Origin: Paraescarpia echinospica
Lineage: Eukaryota > Annelida > Polychaeta > Sabellida > Siboglinidae
NCBI GenBank assembly: GCA_020002185.1
Contig: CM034541.1
Span: 25,147,402 to 25,211,401 of the forward strand
Length of the DNA stretch: 64,000 nt
Direction of reading: 5' to 3'
Part shown: positions 11,434-22,628 of the stretch, one piece after another
Layout of the letters: each line of letters starts with the position of its first letter
Numbering within the stretch: position 1 is the stretch's first letter
The notes under the pieces: model-generated
Databases searched by the model: none
What the model saw: the letters and a program-made list of their open reading frames with translations, nothing else
What the model was told of the DNA's origin: nothing
Program-made: the position numbers and the translations under genes

Positions 11434-11920
11434 TCCCAGCTAACAAAAACAGGTTCCCAGAACGTTAGTTTTACGTTACGATAACGTTAGTGATAACGTT
11501 CGGAGAACGTTTTTTTGGAATGTTTTCTTAACGTTCCGAGAACGTTACAAATAACGTTATTGCATAACGTTAGCAGAACGTTTTTGTCTAACGTTAGCAG
11601 AAAGTTTTTTTGAAAGTTTTCTTAACGTTCCAATAACGTTACAGATAACGTTACCGCGTAACGTTTGCAGAACGTTTTTCCCTAACGTTAGCAGAACGTT
11701 TTTTGGAAAGTTTTCTTAACGTTCCAAGAACATTACAGATAACGTTATTGCGTAACGTTAGCAGAATGTTTTCCCTAACGTTAGCAGAACGTTTGTTTGG
11801 AAAGTTTTCTTAACGTTCCGAGAACGTTATAAATAACGTTATTGCCTAACGTTAGCAGAACGTTTTTGCCTAACGTTAGCAGAACGTTTTTGCCTAATGT
11901 TAACAGAACGATAAAACAAT
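11434..11920. repeat. AACGTT-rich tandem repeat
   Basis: About four units of ~125 bp, each packed with the palindrome AACGTT (for example TAACGTTAGCAGAACGTT and TTCTTAACGTTCCGAGAACG). It starts beside CCCAGCTAACAAAAACAGG, which resembles the start of similar AACGTT repeats seen in fish and invertebrate MITEs. No coding capacity. Confidence 0.8.
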
Positions 11921-12194
11921 ACTAAATGGGTCTTCGTTACTTTTATTTACACATGGTAGTTACAAAACTCAATCTTCCTCGTCATCATCTTCAACCTGGT
12001 GGACATGGGTGACTGCCGGCATCTGTTGAATATAAAAATATATTCTAAATAATAAATATGAATCAAACACTATTTATTTTGGGGAATGTAAAGGCCTTTT
12101 GTAAAGAATATGTTTGATGACGTTTTGCTGAATTGCTGAGAAATCCATGTTGCCTGGGGAAAAAAGGCTGTTGCTTGCACTGAAACTCTTGCAA
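11921..12194. other. no gene seen
   Basis: Short AT-rich spacer between two repeats. Confidence 0.3.
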
Positions 12195-12770
12195 TTGTGA
12201 TTCCCCGAGACACCACCGCTCCTAGACGAATTTTGAAAAAAAATCAAAATGTACGATCGAACCACCTCAATGGATATACATCGCACACAAAATTTCAGTC
12301 CCATACATGCAAAACTGATGGAGATAAGTGCCATTTAAAAATAGTGATCTCCCAAGATCCCCACCACCCAGAAGAATTGTTTTAAATCTAAATTTATAAA
12401 CCACCACAATGGGCCCCATTAGATCGCACAAAAGTTCAGCCACATACATGCAAAACGGATGGACAAAACTGCTATTTTAATATTGTGACCCTAAAAATCC
12501 CAACCCCCAAAACAAATTTCGAAAAAATCTAAATCTACAAACCACCCCAATGGGTCTGCTAGATCACACACAATATTTCAGCCCCTTACATGCACACGGT
12601 GATAACGGTCTACAGACAGACATGTCACAGACAGACAGACGGACGGACGGGCGGCTGGGCGGGCAGGCGGGCAGGCAGACAGGCAGACTGTCAGGCGGAC
12701 AGGCGGACAGACAGACAGACAGACAGACAGACACAGAGAACCATACTGTTTTACAATATAATTTTTTTTG
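12195..12770. repeat. dispersed repeat, three ~130-bp units plus ACAG/ACGG tail
   Basis: Three tandem units each read roughly ACGAATTTYGAAAAAATCTAAATC ... CCAATGGG ... AGATCRCACACAA.ATTTCAG, with the single-unit relative at 3565-3745. It ends in a GACAGACAGACGGACGGGCGG-type tetranucleotide run (12612-12733) and ACAGAGAACCATACTGTTTT. Confidence 0.7.
12612..12733. repeat. (ACAG/GGCA)n microsatellite
   Basis: Imperfect tetranucleotide run. Opposite-strand frames (RQTDRQTD or CLSVCLSV) are simple-repeat translations. Confidence 0.9.
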
Positions 12771-14364
12771 CACAAAAAAGCACAATGTATATGTATGTAT
12801 TTGTTGCAATAATTTATTTGTATATATTTGTTGCAATAACATGAATCTAGTTATTATTTTGCATCAGAGACAGGTGTTATTTTATATAAAAAGAACATAG
12901 TGTATTAATATGGCTTTCTCCAGTAACATTAATCGTGTATTAATTATAACCACTAGGAGAGTCATATTGATTTTATGGGAATCCACAAATTTATATCTAT
13001 GGCCTACCACAGGATGGCAAATTCAATAGAAACTATATCTTATTATGCCATCAATGGCAGGGGGCATTTCATTTAGGAAAGAAATTACTAAGAGCGAGTC
13101 TGGTCAAATGCCTTTCTCCCTCCTCTGTGAGGTGCAAACTTGAACGTTTCTGCGATCACTTCTCCAATTTCATTAACTTTTGAAATTTTGTGAATGCGTG
13201 CACACGCTTCTGAAATCAATGAGAAAAACGAAATGAGGTAACACATTTCAGACTAAAATACCTTGAAGGGAAACAAAAGTGGTTATGCACCAAAAAACTT
13301 AATACCAGCTAACTATTTGCAACTACAATCAACATCTTCACATCAGTGGTTTACTTGAAATGCGGTCTCAAAGTGGAAGATAATAAAATGTCCGATATCA
13401 AGGAAACCGGCATCTTGCCCATGGCACAGTAAATTACCAGTGGATGAATAATGGATCGCGTCCAGAGTTTTAAGGTGACCAGGTGATATAAAAATAAAGA
13501 AAAGAAAAACATACTGATCACAACTTGGCAGATGGACAACTCCACGAACTTTCGCTTAAATTTTTCCCATTGAGGCTGTATTGTCCAAGAATATAATTCG
13601 TTGCCACCTTCCACAGCATGCTATGAATACTGTCACTCCTCTCAAGGAGCTCAAGTAGAGAACCTTAGGATAAATCAAGAGCAACAATTAAAGTCATGTT
13701 TCAAAACAACTTGCTATGAATACCTTGAGAAAATGTATATTCACTGATATGTTGCATATCAAAACTTTGTATTGATACAATTGGCGTTTTGTTGATTGTT
13801 GTCAAAATACACTCTTTTTTTACATTTATCTTTAAACATACATGTAGCAATATGTTTGATTCACTAAGGGCTTTTCCATTTAAACAGTTGAGGGAGTGGT
13901 CATGAACTTGTTTTGGCCCCACTACCCATACATATTGAACTATTTAAACACCCCCTTCCCACACATCTCAATATAATTTCTGCCACGTACATGTACCTTG
14001 AGAAAATGCCCCCTCCTGCATTTTATTTACTTTTCAAATACCGATGCCTCATATTTACCCCACTCACAAAAAATTATTGATACCCCTACCCCACACAATT
14101 TGAATGTTATTTTATTTTACCGGGTAAGTTGTAACGCATTAAAAAAAATTCTGGTCCCCACACTAATTTTTTTAATGCAAAGTACACACTTGGCTGGCTG
14201 TGTCCACTACAACTGGTTTCTCAGACGGTGGATTACCATCTGTCACTGTCCAAGGGTCAATAGAGACCATTCTACCTAATGCAATTAAGCACTGGTCAGC
14301 ATGCTTTGTGGAATCTATTTGCTCAATATTTTTTTTCCTCAATCAATTGTCTTTGTTTAGTTCT
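12771..14364. other. no gene seen
   Basis: About 1.6 kb of AT-rich sequence without recognisable exon or repeat. Confidence 0.35.
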
Positions 14365-14445
14365 GACCGCAGGGCTGGGTCCAATTACACAAAATCAATT
14401 ACAATTACTTTTCATTTGTCATTGCAATTACAATTACAGATGTGT
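14365..14445. mobile_element. hAT-like terminal fragment
   Basis: GCAGGGCTGGGTCCAATTAC followed by repeated CAATTACAATTAC. This resembles one end of the ATTACAATT-rich hAT-like elements; a related end is at 27569. Only one end is visible. Confidence 0.35.
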
Positions 14446-15642
14446 TAACGGGACCTACATAGTTATTGGTTAGTGAGTGTTAACTAGTTTAACCTATTCA
14501 ACATAGACAAAAGTCTATGGAGTTATGTCTTTATTCTAATTAAGTCCTGCTGTCACAAAGTCATAATGTCAATCATGTAGTAGACATTACCATTAGTGTA
14601 ATGGGGACAAGAGAACGGCGGGGGACAACTTTAAAGGTGTGAGTGTCGATGACAGTGAAACTAACAGCTGCAGCACTGTCAGTGTAGCCATAACACCACT
14701 GCTGTTCCACAGACCCAATAAGGAGGCACCTTGGAGACCCATTAGGGAAGTAGCCCATGTTTGGAACTTGAAGTCCAACTAAGGTGATTAACTGACCAGA
14801 TGGAAACTTGTGTTACCTCTTTGTAGTAAACAGGGATTGTTAACAGGTAAATTTACCCCTTTAGGAGACATCTACACTGGATAATATAGTTTTGTTTACG
14901 TTACTTAGTATATATTAAGAGTCTCGGTGTATCTTACTGATTGTTATAATAATAGTGTTATGTAATATTTAATTGCATATCAGTCTTATGAACATATATT
15001 AGTAGTTTACACTATTATTATCATCCAAATGTGTGACTAAATTAGAGTAGGAAGACAACATTGGATCAATCAGGTAATCTGTCCCACAACATTGAGATGG
15101 CAGATTCACCACCATAGGCATAGAAAAAGACAACAGAAAACAAAAGAAATAGAGAGATGGCTTTCTACAACATGTTTCTACAGACCCACTCTTCCCTGTT
15201 GCTGTTACTCGGTGTTAGCGAGTCATTCAACTGGAATTGGAAATACTAGTCTAGTTTTCGAAGCTCAGTAAACCGGTATAATTTATTTCGGTTAACTATT
15301 TGTTTATAGCCTAAAGTATAGGCCACAGTATTACTCGTATATAATATAGGCTCTCGTGAATCCAGTCCCACCTCGATTTCGCCGTGATAACTTGAGTTTT
15401 GTCTAAATTTGATACCTCAGAGCGTTAGTTCCGTCATTCAACATCATCCCAGTCATGTTTATATTACGAAAATATTGTGTCTTAGACTTAGCGGATTTTT
15501 GAAGCGCAAATAGCGACCCGGTTAGCGCTATTAATATATAGTCTACCAAGTAATATGTTGGTGTTGCTCAACGCTGGCTGTTTCACATTATGTCTGAACA
15601 TTTACACGCATATTTCGTCAACAAAATATGTTTGTCTTGTAG
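14446..15642. other. no gene seen; intron of upstream transcription unit
   Basis: Minus-strand open frames at 14573-14778 overlap each other and show no known motif. The segment ends with the T-rich acceptor of the exon at 15643. Confidence 0.35.
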
Positions 15643-15861
15643 TGGACACCGAAAGGCAAGTCAATATGTCGGCGGTCTGCGGCTGCCTTCAGGCCATTTG
15701 CATGCCTCGTGCCTGGCTGCGGTCGGACCTTCTGTCATCGGCGCCACATGTTACGTCACCAAACAGATAAACATGGACGCCTTCCTCGAAAGAAACCACC
15801 CTACCTGCCGTTGACCAGACTATTCAATAGTGGAACCCCGGGTAAGAATTACTATACATAG
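15643..15861 (+). CDS. single Cx4C-type zinc-finger exon upstream of the shared exon
   Basis: Behind the acceptor TTTGTCTTGTAG (ends 15642) the frame is open in phase 0 for 72 codons to TAG. It starts with Trp, as the cassettes at 49765 and 51259 do. Cys21, Cys26, His39 and His44 form one finger, spacing C-x4-C-x12-H-x4-H, with the PGCGRTF framework and a basic linker after it (RLPRKKPP). Predicted helix positions -1/2/3/6 are H/R/H/R. It belongs to the same finger class as the cassettes downstream of 29.9 kb but lies 13 kb 5' of the shared exon there. It may end an upstream gene of the same design, or be used by trans-splicing. A GGTAAG at 15841-15846 could act as a donor instead of reading to the stop. 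Confidence 0.75.
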   Translation, partial: WTPKGKSICRRSAAAFRPFACLVPGCGRTFCHRRHMLRHQTDKHGRLPRKKPPYLPLTRLFNSGTPGKNYYT

Positions 15862-15895
15862 TAAGCCTAATACCAGAACTCTACAATACACGCAA

Positions 15896-15948
15896 GCCCG
15901 TACGCACGCACACGCACGCACACACACACACACGCACACACACACACG
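15896..15948. repeat. (CA)n microsatellite
   Basis: CGCACACG/CACACA run of about 50 bp, just after the finger exon. Confidence 0.95.
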
Positions 15949-17082
15949 ATTTATTACACAGAGTGCCATAAATCATGACGATCGACCCAAATCTCGGTCT
16001 TGTCTGTCTGTCGCAAGGACTCGAGTCGCACATTTCAGTGACTTGCAACTCAACTCGGACTCGACTACTATGAAATGACTCGGACTCGGACTCGACTCGA
16101 GCCAATGACTCGTGTCTATGTCAATATGTGACTTGCTCGAATAATCATGCAAAGTGTGGTTTGAATATAATGCCGATAATACATATGCAGCTGTAGGCCT
16201 AATCTGCTCCATACTTTGTGATATCGTGATTGCTATTTATTGGAAAGATGTCATAGACCAATGAAATCGCACCACATAGCGGATTCTATATTATAGTAGC
16301 ATTAAGAGGTTGGTATCACTGAGATAAATATGGAAGACATGTGACCACAAATGACGCTACGATCTCGCACGAAAATGTATCGCAAAAACAAACAATCATG
16401 GCGTCCGTCGGTTTGCCTCGCGTTATAACGTTTGGTTATAAATATTATTTCGTGCAGAAAAACCAAAAGCGAATGCTAAATGAGTGCTGTGTCAAAAGTT
16501 ATCTCGATAACCATGCTACGTGTATGGTTCTTATACGGAACATTTTGTCTGCACACATTTCAGTAAATATATTTATCGTTATATAATCGCAAGAGTTGTA
16601 ACTTATAAGTATCCTATATATACTATATATATATATATACTATATATACTGTAGGAATACAATTGAGTGACTGAAATAGTGACGAGATTTTATTTGAAAT
16701 TCCGGGAGGTGACTTGCGACTTGCCAACAAGTCTGCCAAATACAGATAATAATATAATGTATGCAAATTAGTTAATATATAATTATACATTAATGTGTGC
16801 ATGCCTTGTTTAATAGCGTGCCCTGACACAAGCGTTGCAATACCACCGTCGACAGAAGCTAGGTCATTCAACATAGAAAACACCGACATCAACGGAGCAA
16901 CACACACATTTTCCGGTGCAATTCAACAAATCGCCAGCTTTGACGAGACGATCACGAAACTCGAATGAAGAGACATACGCTTGTTATCGACATGTTGTCT
17001 CAAAGGGAGTCTCCTTGACCTTACATTTATATTAATTATTTCAATTTGTACATTTATGGTCAACAATAAATTTATCTGCTGT
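15949..17082. other. no gene; GACTCG-rich repeat fragment
   Basis: Bases ~16015-16135 repeat GACTCG/ACTCGGACTCG, and 16662-16730 have GAGTGACTGAAATAGTGACG and GGTGACTTGCGACTTGCC. Together they look like the two ends of a decayed hAT-like element. An AATAAA at 17065-17070 is the first downstream of the finger exon at 15643. Confidence 0.35.
17065..17070 (+). terminator. possible poly(A) signal AATAAA
   Basis: First AATAAA after the stop at 15861, about 1.2 kb away, so the link to that exon is weak. Confidence 0.25.
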
Positions 17083-17144
17083 CTGTCTGTCTGTCAGTCA
17101 GTCAGTCAGTCAGTCAGTCAGTCAGTCAGTCAGTCAGTCAGTCA

Positions 17145-17180
<36 letters not shown>

Positions 17181-17181
17181 T
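17083..17181. repeat. (CTGT)n(CAGT)n(CTGT)n microsatellite
   Basis: Two tetranucleotide phases abut: CTGTCTGT, then CAGTCAGT, then CTGTCTGT. Confidence 0.95.
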
Positions 17182-18639
17182 CATGCGGATACAAGATGCC
17201 GTTGTGTGACCGCCACACATGATGCCGTCACCAGCGTCCCCTAAAAACATTTACAACCTCAAGGTCAAAGGGTATTGGTAGCTATCATCTTCCACGCACG
17301 TATCAGGCGTTCCCGTGCGATGCTTTAACATCTTCACATGATGATACCGAGATGCGTCCGTTTTGCAATTTGCCGTGATCTGTCAATATAAAAACTGTTG
17401 CGCGCGCGCTTGTGCGTGGGTGCGTGCGTGTGTGTGTTTGTGCGTGCGTGCAGCGTGGTGCGTGCGAGTGTGCGTGTCTGTATATACGTGTTTTCCTTTA
17501 AACATGACGTTGTCAGTGATGCTTATCTTCAACAAACAAAGTTTATTTCAAAACTTATTATAAACGCAATTATAGTTATTTTGTTAACACTTAACTAAAA
17601 TCTGTAGGGCCTGCTATCACATTAACAATGTAACAAGAGCAGGCTATTAAATGGACATGGAATTAAGTATATGTGTTTGGTTTGTGAGTGACAGTGTTTT
17701 GAAATGTTGTCTATCCATGATAATATAGGTTCACAACCCTGTCTACGACATCACATTTTCAGTCGTAGTGAAATTCAAGTTTTACATCAATAAATAAAAC
17801 AAATTACACAAGGATGCACGTCATGTTTAATGTTCACGCGAAATGTACAACGCGGTTCAACAGTAAATAATTTTCATTTGTGAACAACCACATTGCATGT
17901 TGTCTTTGTAGATCGAACACGATCAAACATGTGTACTTATAACTGGCGTTTCGTCAACGGACATCTTCATATTGAATTGAATGTCATGTTTTTACATAAA
18001 AGAATACACATTTGAGCGTTCTGAATCTTTTCAATTTGACAGTTACTGTCAGTGCATTCACAAACAAAGCATACATAATTTACAAGCTAACTTCATATTA
18101 TAATTTCTGGCATCACAAACAAATTAAGTACATGCTTTCTAAAATGTATATGTTGTTGACACATTTGACTTCTTTCGTGAACTCTTAGTTGAAACCTTTG
18201 AAACTCTCATTTTTTTAAATTGCGTTCTTGCTATCAACTCCTTTGATTTCTACTGTAGCCATCGTCCAATCAAGTTTAGCTGTGTGCAGCTTTAAGTGCG
18301 TTACGGAATTTTTAGTTGAAAGTTTATTCAACGCGACGTTCAACTGTCCCTGGCATATAAATTGCTGAACGAGAGATTAATTCCTTGCTGACACGAACAC
18401 AGATTAATTAGAACAACTGTATAAACATATAACCACGTGACTTCTAATTAGCTACGCTAATGCCAAAATGCGTTTAAACGTGAACATTAAATGGAAACAA
18501 TGTGTGTGTGTCTGTGTGTCTGTGTGCGTGCGGTGTGTGTCTGTGTGCGTGTGTGTAATATATGTAATATAAGTATAAGATGTGTAAAATGTTTTGCAAA
18601 TTCCCGACTCAGCAGACCAACGAAATCTGCGTAAGTGTC
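17182..18639. other. no gene seen
   Basis: AT-rich. It has a GTGCGTGC run (17401-17475) and a GTGTGT run (18501-18557). Confidence 0.35.
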
Positions 18640-19127
18640 CGACCTTTCTAGCAGGTTCCTTTCCAGAAGTGTTGAGCTAATAAGTGTAGGTGTCGTTCCG
18701 CAGTTGTCTCCCACACTAGCAACTTGATCATGAAAGCAAAAATGAACTGGAAGAAGCAAACTGGAAGAGTTCTCTGAGTTCTCGTTCCTTGTGTTGAATA
18801 TTCAGCAGAGATGCGCCGTGATAGCGACGAGAAATGCAAAATCGCACATATATGGCTCTGGGTTTTCATTGATTTTGCCACACAGGCTTTCAAGGGAGTG
18901 ATGCAAAAGGCCACGAAGAGCTTCACAGAGGCACCTGCATCGCATTGAGCCTTTCCCCTCAACGAAACATCTCATTTGGTTATTTCTCCCATGGAAGGTG
19001 CACCATGCAAATACATGTTGCCATCCCGCGGGCAGCATTGTGTGCAATCTTTCTTTTAGTCAGCGGGCTGCATGAAATAGCTTCGCGGGCCGCAGTTGGC
19101 CCGCGAGCCGCACGTTGCCGACCTCTG
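18640..19127 (-). mobile_element. hAT transposon 3'/5' remnant (GTF2IRD2/ZBED5-like)
   Basis: The plus-strand right edge CCGACCTCTG, preceded by CGCGGGCCGCAGTTGGCCCG, is the well-known hAT terminus CAGAGGTCGGCAACG read on the minus strand. The minus strand then gives a decayed transposase: LHHSLESLCGKINENPEP and CDFAFLVAITAHL match the C-terminal order (LCAKSL..., DLAFLVDIT.HLN) of this transposase group. It is frameshifted and dead. The right edge at 19127 abuts LINE sequence, so the element landed in that LINE. The other end and target-site duplication were not found. Confidence 0.65.
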
Positions 19128-19442
19128 GTCCAGAATGTGACAGCTCGCGTTATGGTCAAAGCCAGTCGCATGCCACATAAATCCCATCCTAGAAACTCTC
19201 CACTGTCTTTCCGTCCGGTACCGTATTGAGTACAAGATCGTGCTGATGACGTTCAAAACCTTTCATATGCCTGCGCCGAGCTACATCGCAGACATGCTCC
19301 GGTTTTACCAGCGCAGCGGAACGTTGCGATCCTCATCAAACTCTCTTCTGACGGTACACAGTGCACATCTCCGCCATTATGGTGATCGTGCCTTCTGCAC
19401 CGCTGCTCCTCGTTTCTGGAATAGTCTTACTCATGAGATGTG
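19128..19442 (+). pseudogene. LINE reverse-transcriptase C-terminal remnant
   Basis: Frames across the segment read QNVTARVMVKA, then ETLHCLSVRYRIEYKIVLMTFK, then GDRAFCTAAPRFWNSLTHEM. This is the LINE C-terminal order (RL.HW LPV..RI..K......H...P.Y...L..., then FW N.LP). It carries frameshifts and is cut on the left by the hAT fragment. Confidence 0.75.
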
Positions 19443-19568
19443 ACTGTAAATTGGGTCATGGTAGGTATTATTATATTGTCCGGCCATGGCGAGAAATAAA
19501 ATGTCCGCCATTTTGAACAAATATTAGTAAACATATAAACACAAGAAATTAATATATATATATATAAG

Positions 19569-20051
19569 TTGGAATACGAAAAACCAAATATGAGCTTAGA
19601 TTACTGCAACGCTCTGCTGCTGGACCTACCCGAATTTCACTTAGCACGCCTCCAGAAGATACACAATAGGGCAGCCCGCCTAGTTGTCCTCACACCTATA
19701 TCTTCACACATCACGCCAGTACTGGCGCTTCTGCACTGGTTGCCAGTCAGACAACGCATTGTGTTTAAAGTACTTGTGTATATTTACAAGGTGCTCCATG
19801 GTTTGGCGCCGAAGTACCTTGCACATCTAATACATCCACGAACTTGCAACCCTCGTCTTCGGCAGCTTCATGACCATCTTCAGCTTGCAATTCCACCAGC
19901 ATCAAAATCCATCGGCAAGCGAGCGTTTGGCATAACTGGTCCGGCCAAATGGAACGAACTGCCACTGACTCTACGAGATGCTCCGTCTGTGTTTTTATTT
20001 AAACGTCACCTGAAGACATATTTATTTAAACAAACTTATGGTGGACAATAG
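19569..20051 (+). pseudogene. LINE reverse-transcriptase C-terminal fragment, frame intact
   Basis: An uninterrupted frame of about 160 residues contains SLDYCNALLLDLP, LQKIHNRAARLVV, HITPVLALLHWLPVRQRI, VLHGLAPKYLAHLI, KRAFGITGPAKWNELPLTLR and FKRHLKTYLFK. This is the canonical C-terminus after the RT palm of CR1/L2-like non-LTR elements. The polymerase and endonuclease parts are missing, so it is a 5'-truncated insertion. The intact frame suggests it is younger than its neighbours. Confidence 0.85.
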
Positions 20052-21180
20052 CAATATTTATTTACAGGACGTTTTAGTGACTTGTTAATTTATTAATCTA
20101 TTTTTTAAATTAATTAATTTATAAGTAATTTATAAATTATTTTAATTGTTTTTATAATATTTCTATATTGTGAGCGCATTGATTAACTATTAGTTAGAGA
20201 TCGCGCGGTAAAACATTCAATCAATATTACATGAAATTACTGCGGAATATACCAAAAATATCACATGTCATCAGACATAGAAGACTCCTATAATTTGGGC
20301 ATGTGTGTCGTACACCAAAAAAAAAAACCCTGAACGTAGCTTTCATACAAGCTTTTTGTGTATCATTTGGACGTGCTTTACATTTTACCCCTGGCGCACC
20401 TATTTCTTGTTACACCTCTGTGAGAATTAATTATTACAACGAAGCCTTATGCAACAATATTGTGTTTCCTGTAAACTGTTAAGGATGAAAGCACAGTTAC
20501 TTCATCAAATATCAAAGTGTTTATTGATGATTTATGCATTATAACATCGTAATAATGCGTATATTCATAGCATCGTAGTTGTTAACTCTAACCATTGCCT
20601 GCATACTGCCGGATATGACATCGGAAGACGGGGGAATGTTCACTTTTTAATCCCCCCAAACGGACTCTTTGTCTCAGCGGAGGGTGTCTCGCTACCTATG
20701 CACACGTATAATGGTGTCAGCTCAACATTTCATTGCAACAGGCCTGAATTATCCACACAGGCACCGCAATATACGAACATAGTATGTAGATTGTCGATGT
20801 AGTCCGTCAGATTCTTAATTGGGATTACATGTCGGTCGGCTGGGCGAATGAAAAATAAAACAACCTGATATTGATTGTGTATCCTAGTGGAAGGTACGCT
20901 ATTAAGATATAGGTTAGAAAGAAGTTATTTTGCATGAAGACGACCATGAAATGTGATTTTGTCTCAAGAACAAGTTTGGCCCTGCCTGACAGATAACCTC
21001 AATCATACGCACGCAATCACGCACGAACGCTAGATATGTGACTTAACCTTTACTTTAATAAGATATTTAATATAATACATTCTAGCTGGTGATTAACCAT
21101 TTCTGCTAAAAGGATTTGCATTCATAAATTATTAATTTTGTATGTTATCAAGTTAAAAAGCCGCAGTCATTATTATGGCC
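20052..21180. other. no gene seen
   Basis: AT-rich tail after the LINE fragment and unassigned sequence. Confidence 0.35.
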
Positions 21181-21700
21181 AAGCTGACCAAAAGAGTTTG
21201 GGAAAACAAGATGGTCACTGAGAACACAGAGATGAGAGTCTACCAGGCCTTGTGCTGAGCACCCTCCTCTACGGCGGCGAATCGTGGACCATCTACATGC
21301 GCCAGGAGTATCGCCTCAACACCTTCCACATGCGGTACCTCGAGCGCAGCTTCAGTATCACCTGGTGACATACTGGACCTTGCTAGGATCCCCAGCATGT
21401 ACCCACTGCTGCGCCAGAAACGTCTCCGCTGGCTGGGCCTGGCATGGAGGATGGCCGCTTGATGAAAATCAACCTCTATAGATAACTCGCCACTGAGCGA
21501 AACTAGTGGGACGCACAGCCCTCAGATTCAAGGATATATCTGTACGCGCGACCTGAAGGCCTGCAACAAGCTCTGAAGACTGGGAGGCAGAGGCCGAAAA
21601 TCACACTGTTTGGCGTCACACTGCTTGGCATCAAACTGTGTATACACAGGCATTGGGTGTGCTGACGGAAAGAGACACTAGCATGCGGCTGAGAAGAGCT
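21181..21700 (+). pseudogene. RTE-like LINE C-terminal remnant
   Basis: Reads KLTKRVWENK, VLSTLLYGGESWT, RLNTFHMRYLERSFSIT and, after frameshifts, RQKRLRWLGL..RMED. The LLYGSESWT...RLNTFHLR...RLRWLGHV.RM.D order is the C-terminus of a common invertebrate non-LTR family. Several stops and indels; dead. Confidence 0.7.
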
Positions 21701-21988
21701 CTTGGGTGCACTGCGGCACAATTGTTAATAAAGGTAGGAATATATAATATAAATTTTAAAAATAAAAATTACCGACCCACAAATAAAAATGCAAAAAAAT
21801 CACATCATGTGGAATTCAACCTACTACCAAAATATTTGTGTTTTGGTACATTGTCCACTTGGTCACACAGGCAGCTGCATAAAAACCTTCTTAATACATG
21901 CAGTGGGTTTTCCAGTTTCATTGTTTCTCGAATTACGTGAATACATATATATATATACGATGGTATATATATCATATACCATCGTCTT

Positions 21989-22628
21989 TTGTTCTAGCAC
22001 CGTCCGCTCGCCTTCTGTAGTGTCCACCATCGGTGTACAGTGTATGCGGGTCCAGGCTCAAGTATCGAACGCTTGTCGTGCTGCTTACTCAAATATATTT
22101 CGCATTGCCAAGATACGAACAAGCCTGACTATTACAACAAGTAAGATTCTCGTCAACTCCCTTGTTACATCACGGCTCGACCACGGGAACGCTGTCCTGT
22201 ATGGCATCTCCGATCGCCTCTTGCACCGGCCACGTCTTGAGATGGTGTAGCGCTCGGCGGCCAGAGTCGTGCTGGGAATCGTGAGGCGGGGCAACCGGCG
22301 AAGCATGACGACCGCATTACAACAGCTCCACTGGTTGTCCGTGAAGTACCGCATTGAGTACAAGCTACTCGTCATTGTGTTTCGCGCCCTCCACGATCGG
22401 ACGCCGGCGTACGTGGCCTTGCTCATCACACCGTACATGCCGCGCCGCGCCCTACGATCTGCCGATTGCTCGTTGCTAGTCGTTCCGCACCACATCCTCG
22501 AACGATATGGCCGTCGTTCATTCTCTCGCGCGGGGCCAACTCTGTGGAACGCGCTACCTGAGGATCTGAGTCTGACTACGTGCTCCAACCGAAGAAGGTG
22601 CGCCCGATTGCTGGTAAATAGACTTTAA
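21989..22628 (+). pseudogene. LINE reverse-transcriptase C-terminal remnant
   Basis: Reads ACRAAYSNIFRIAKIRTSLT, LVNSLVTSRLDHGNAVLYGI, then after a stop ALQQLHWLSVKYRIEYKLLV and YGRRSFSRAGPTLWNALPED. Same type of C-terminus as 19569-20051 but a different, more GC-rich family. One in-frame stop near 22248 and a frame change split it. Confidence 0.8.

Noticed and set aside
12550..12900. frames rich in RQTD or CLSV
   Set aside because: Translations of the ACAG/ACGG tetranucleotide repeat.
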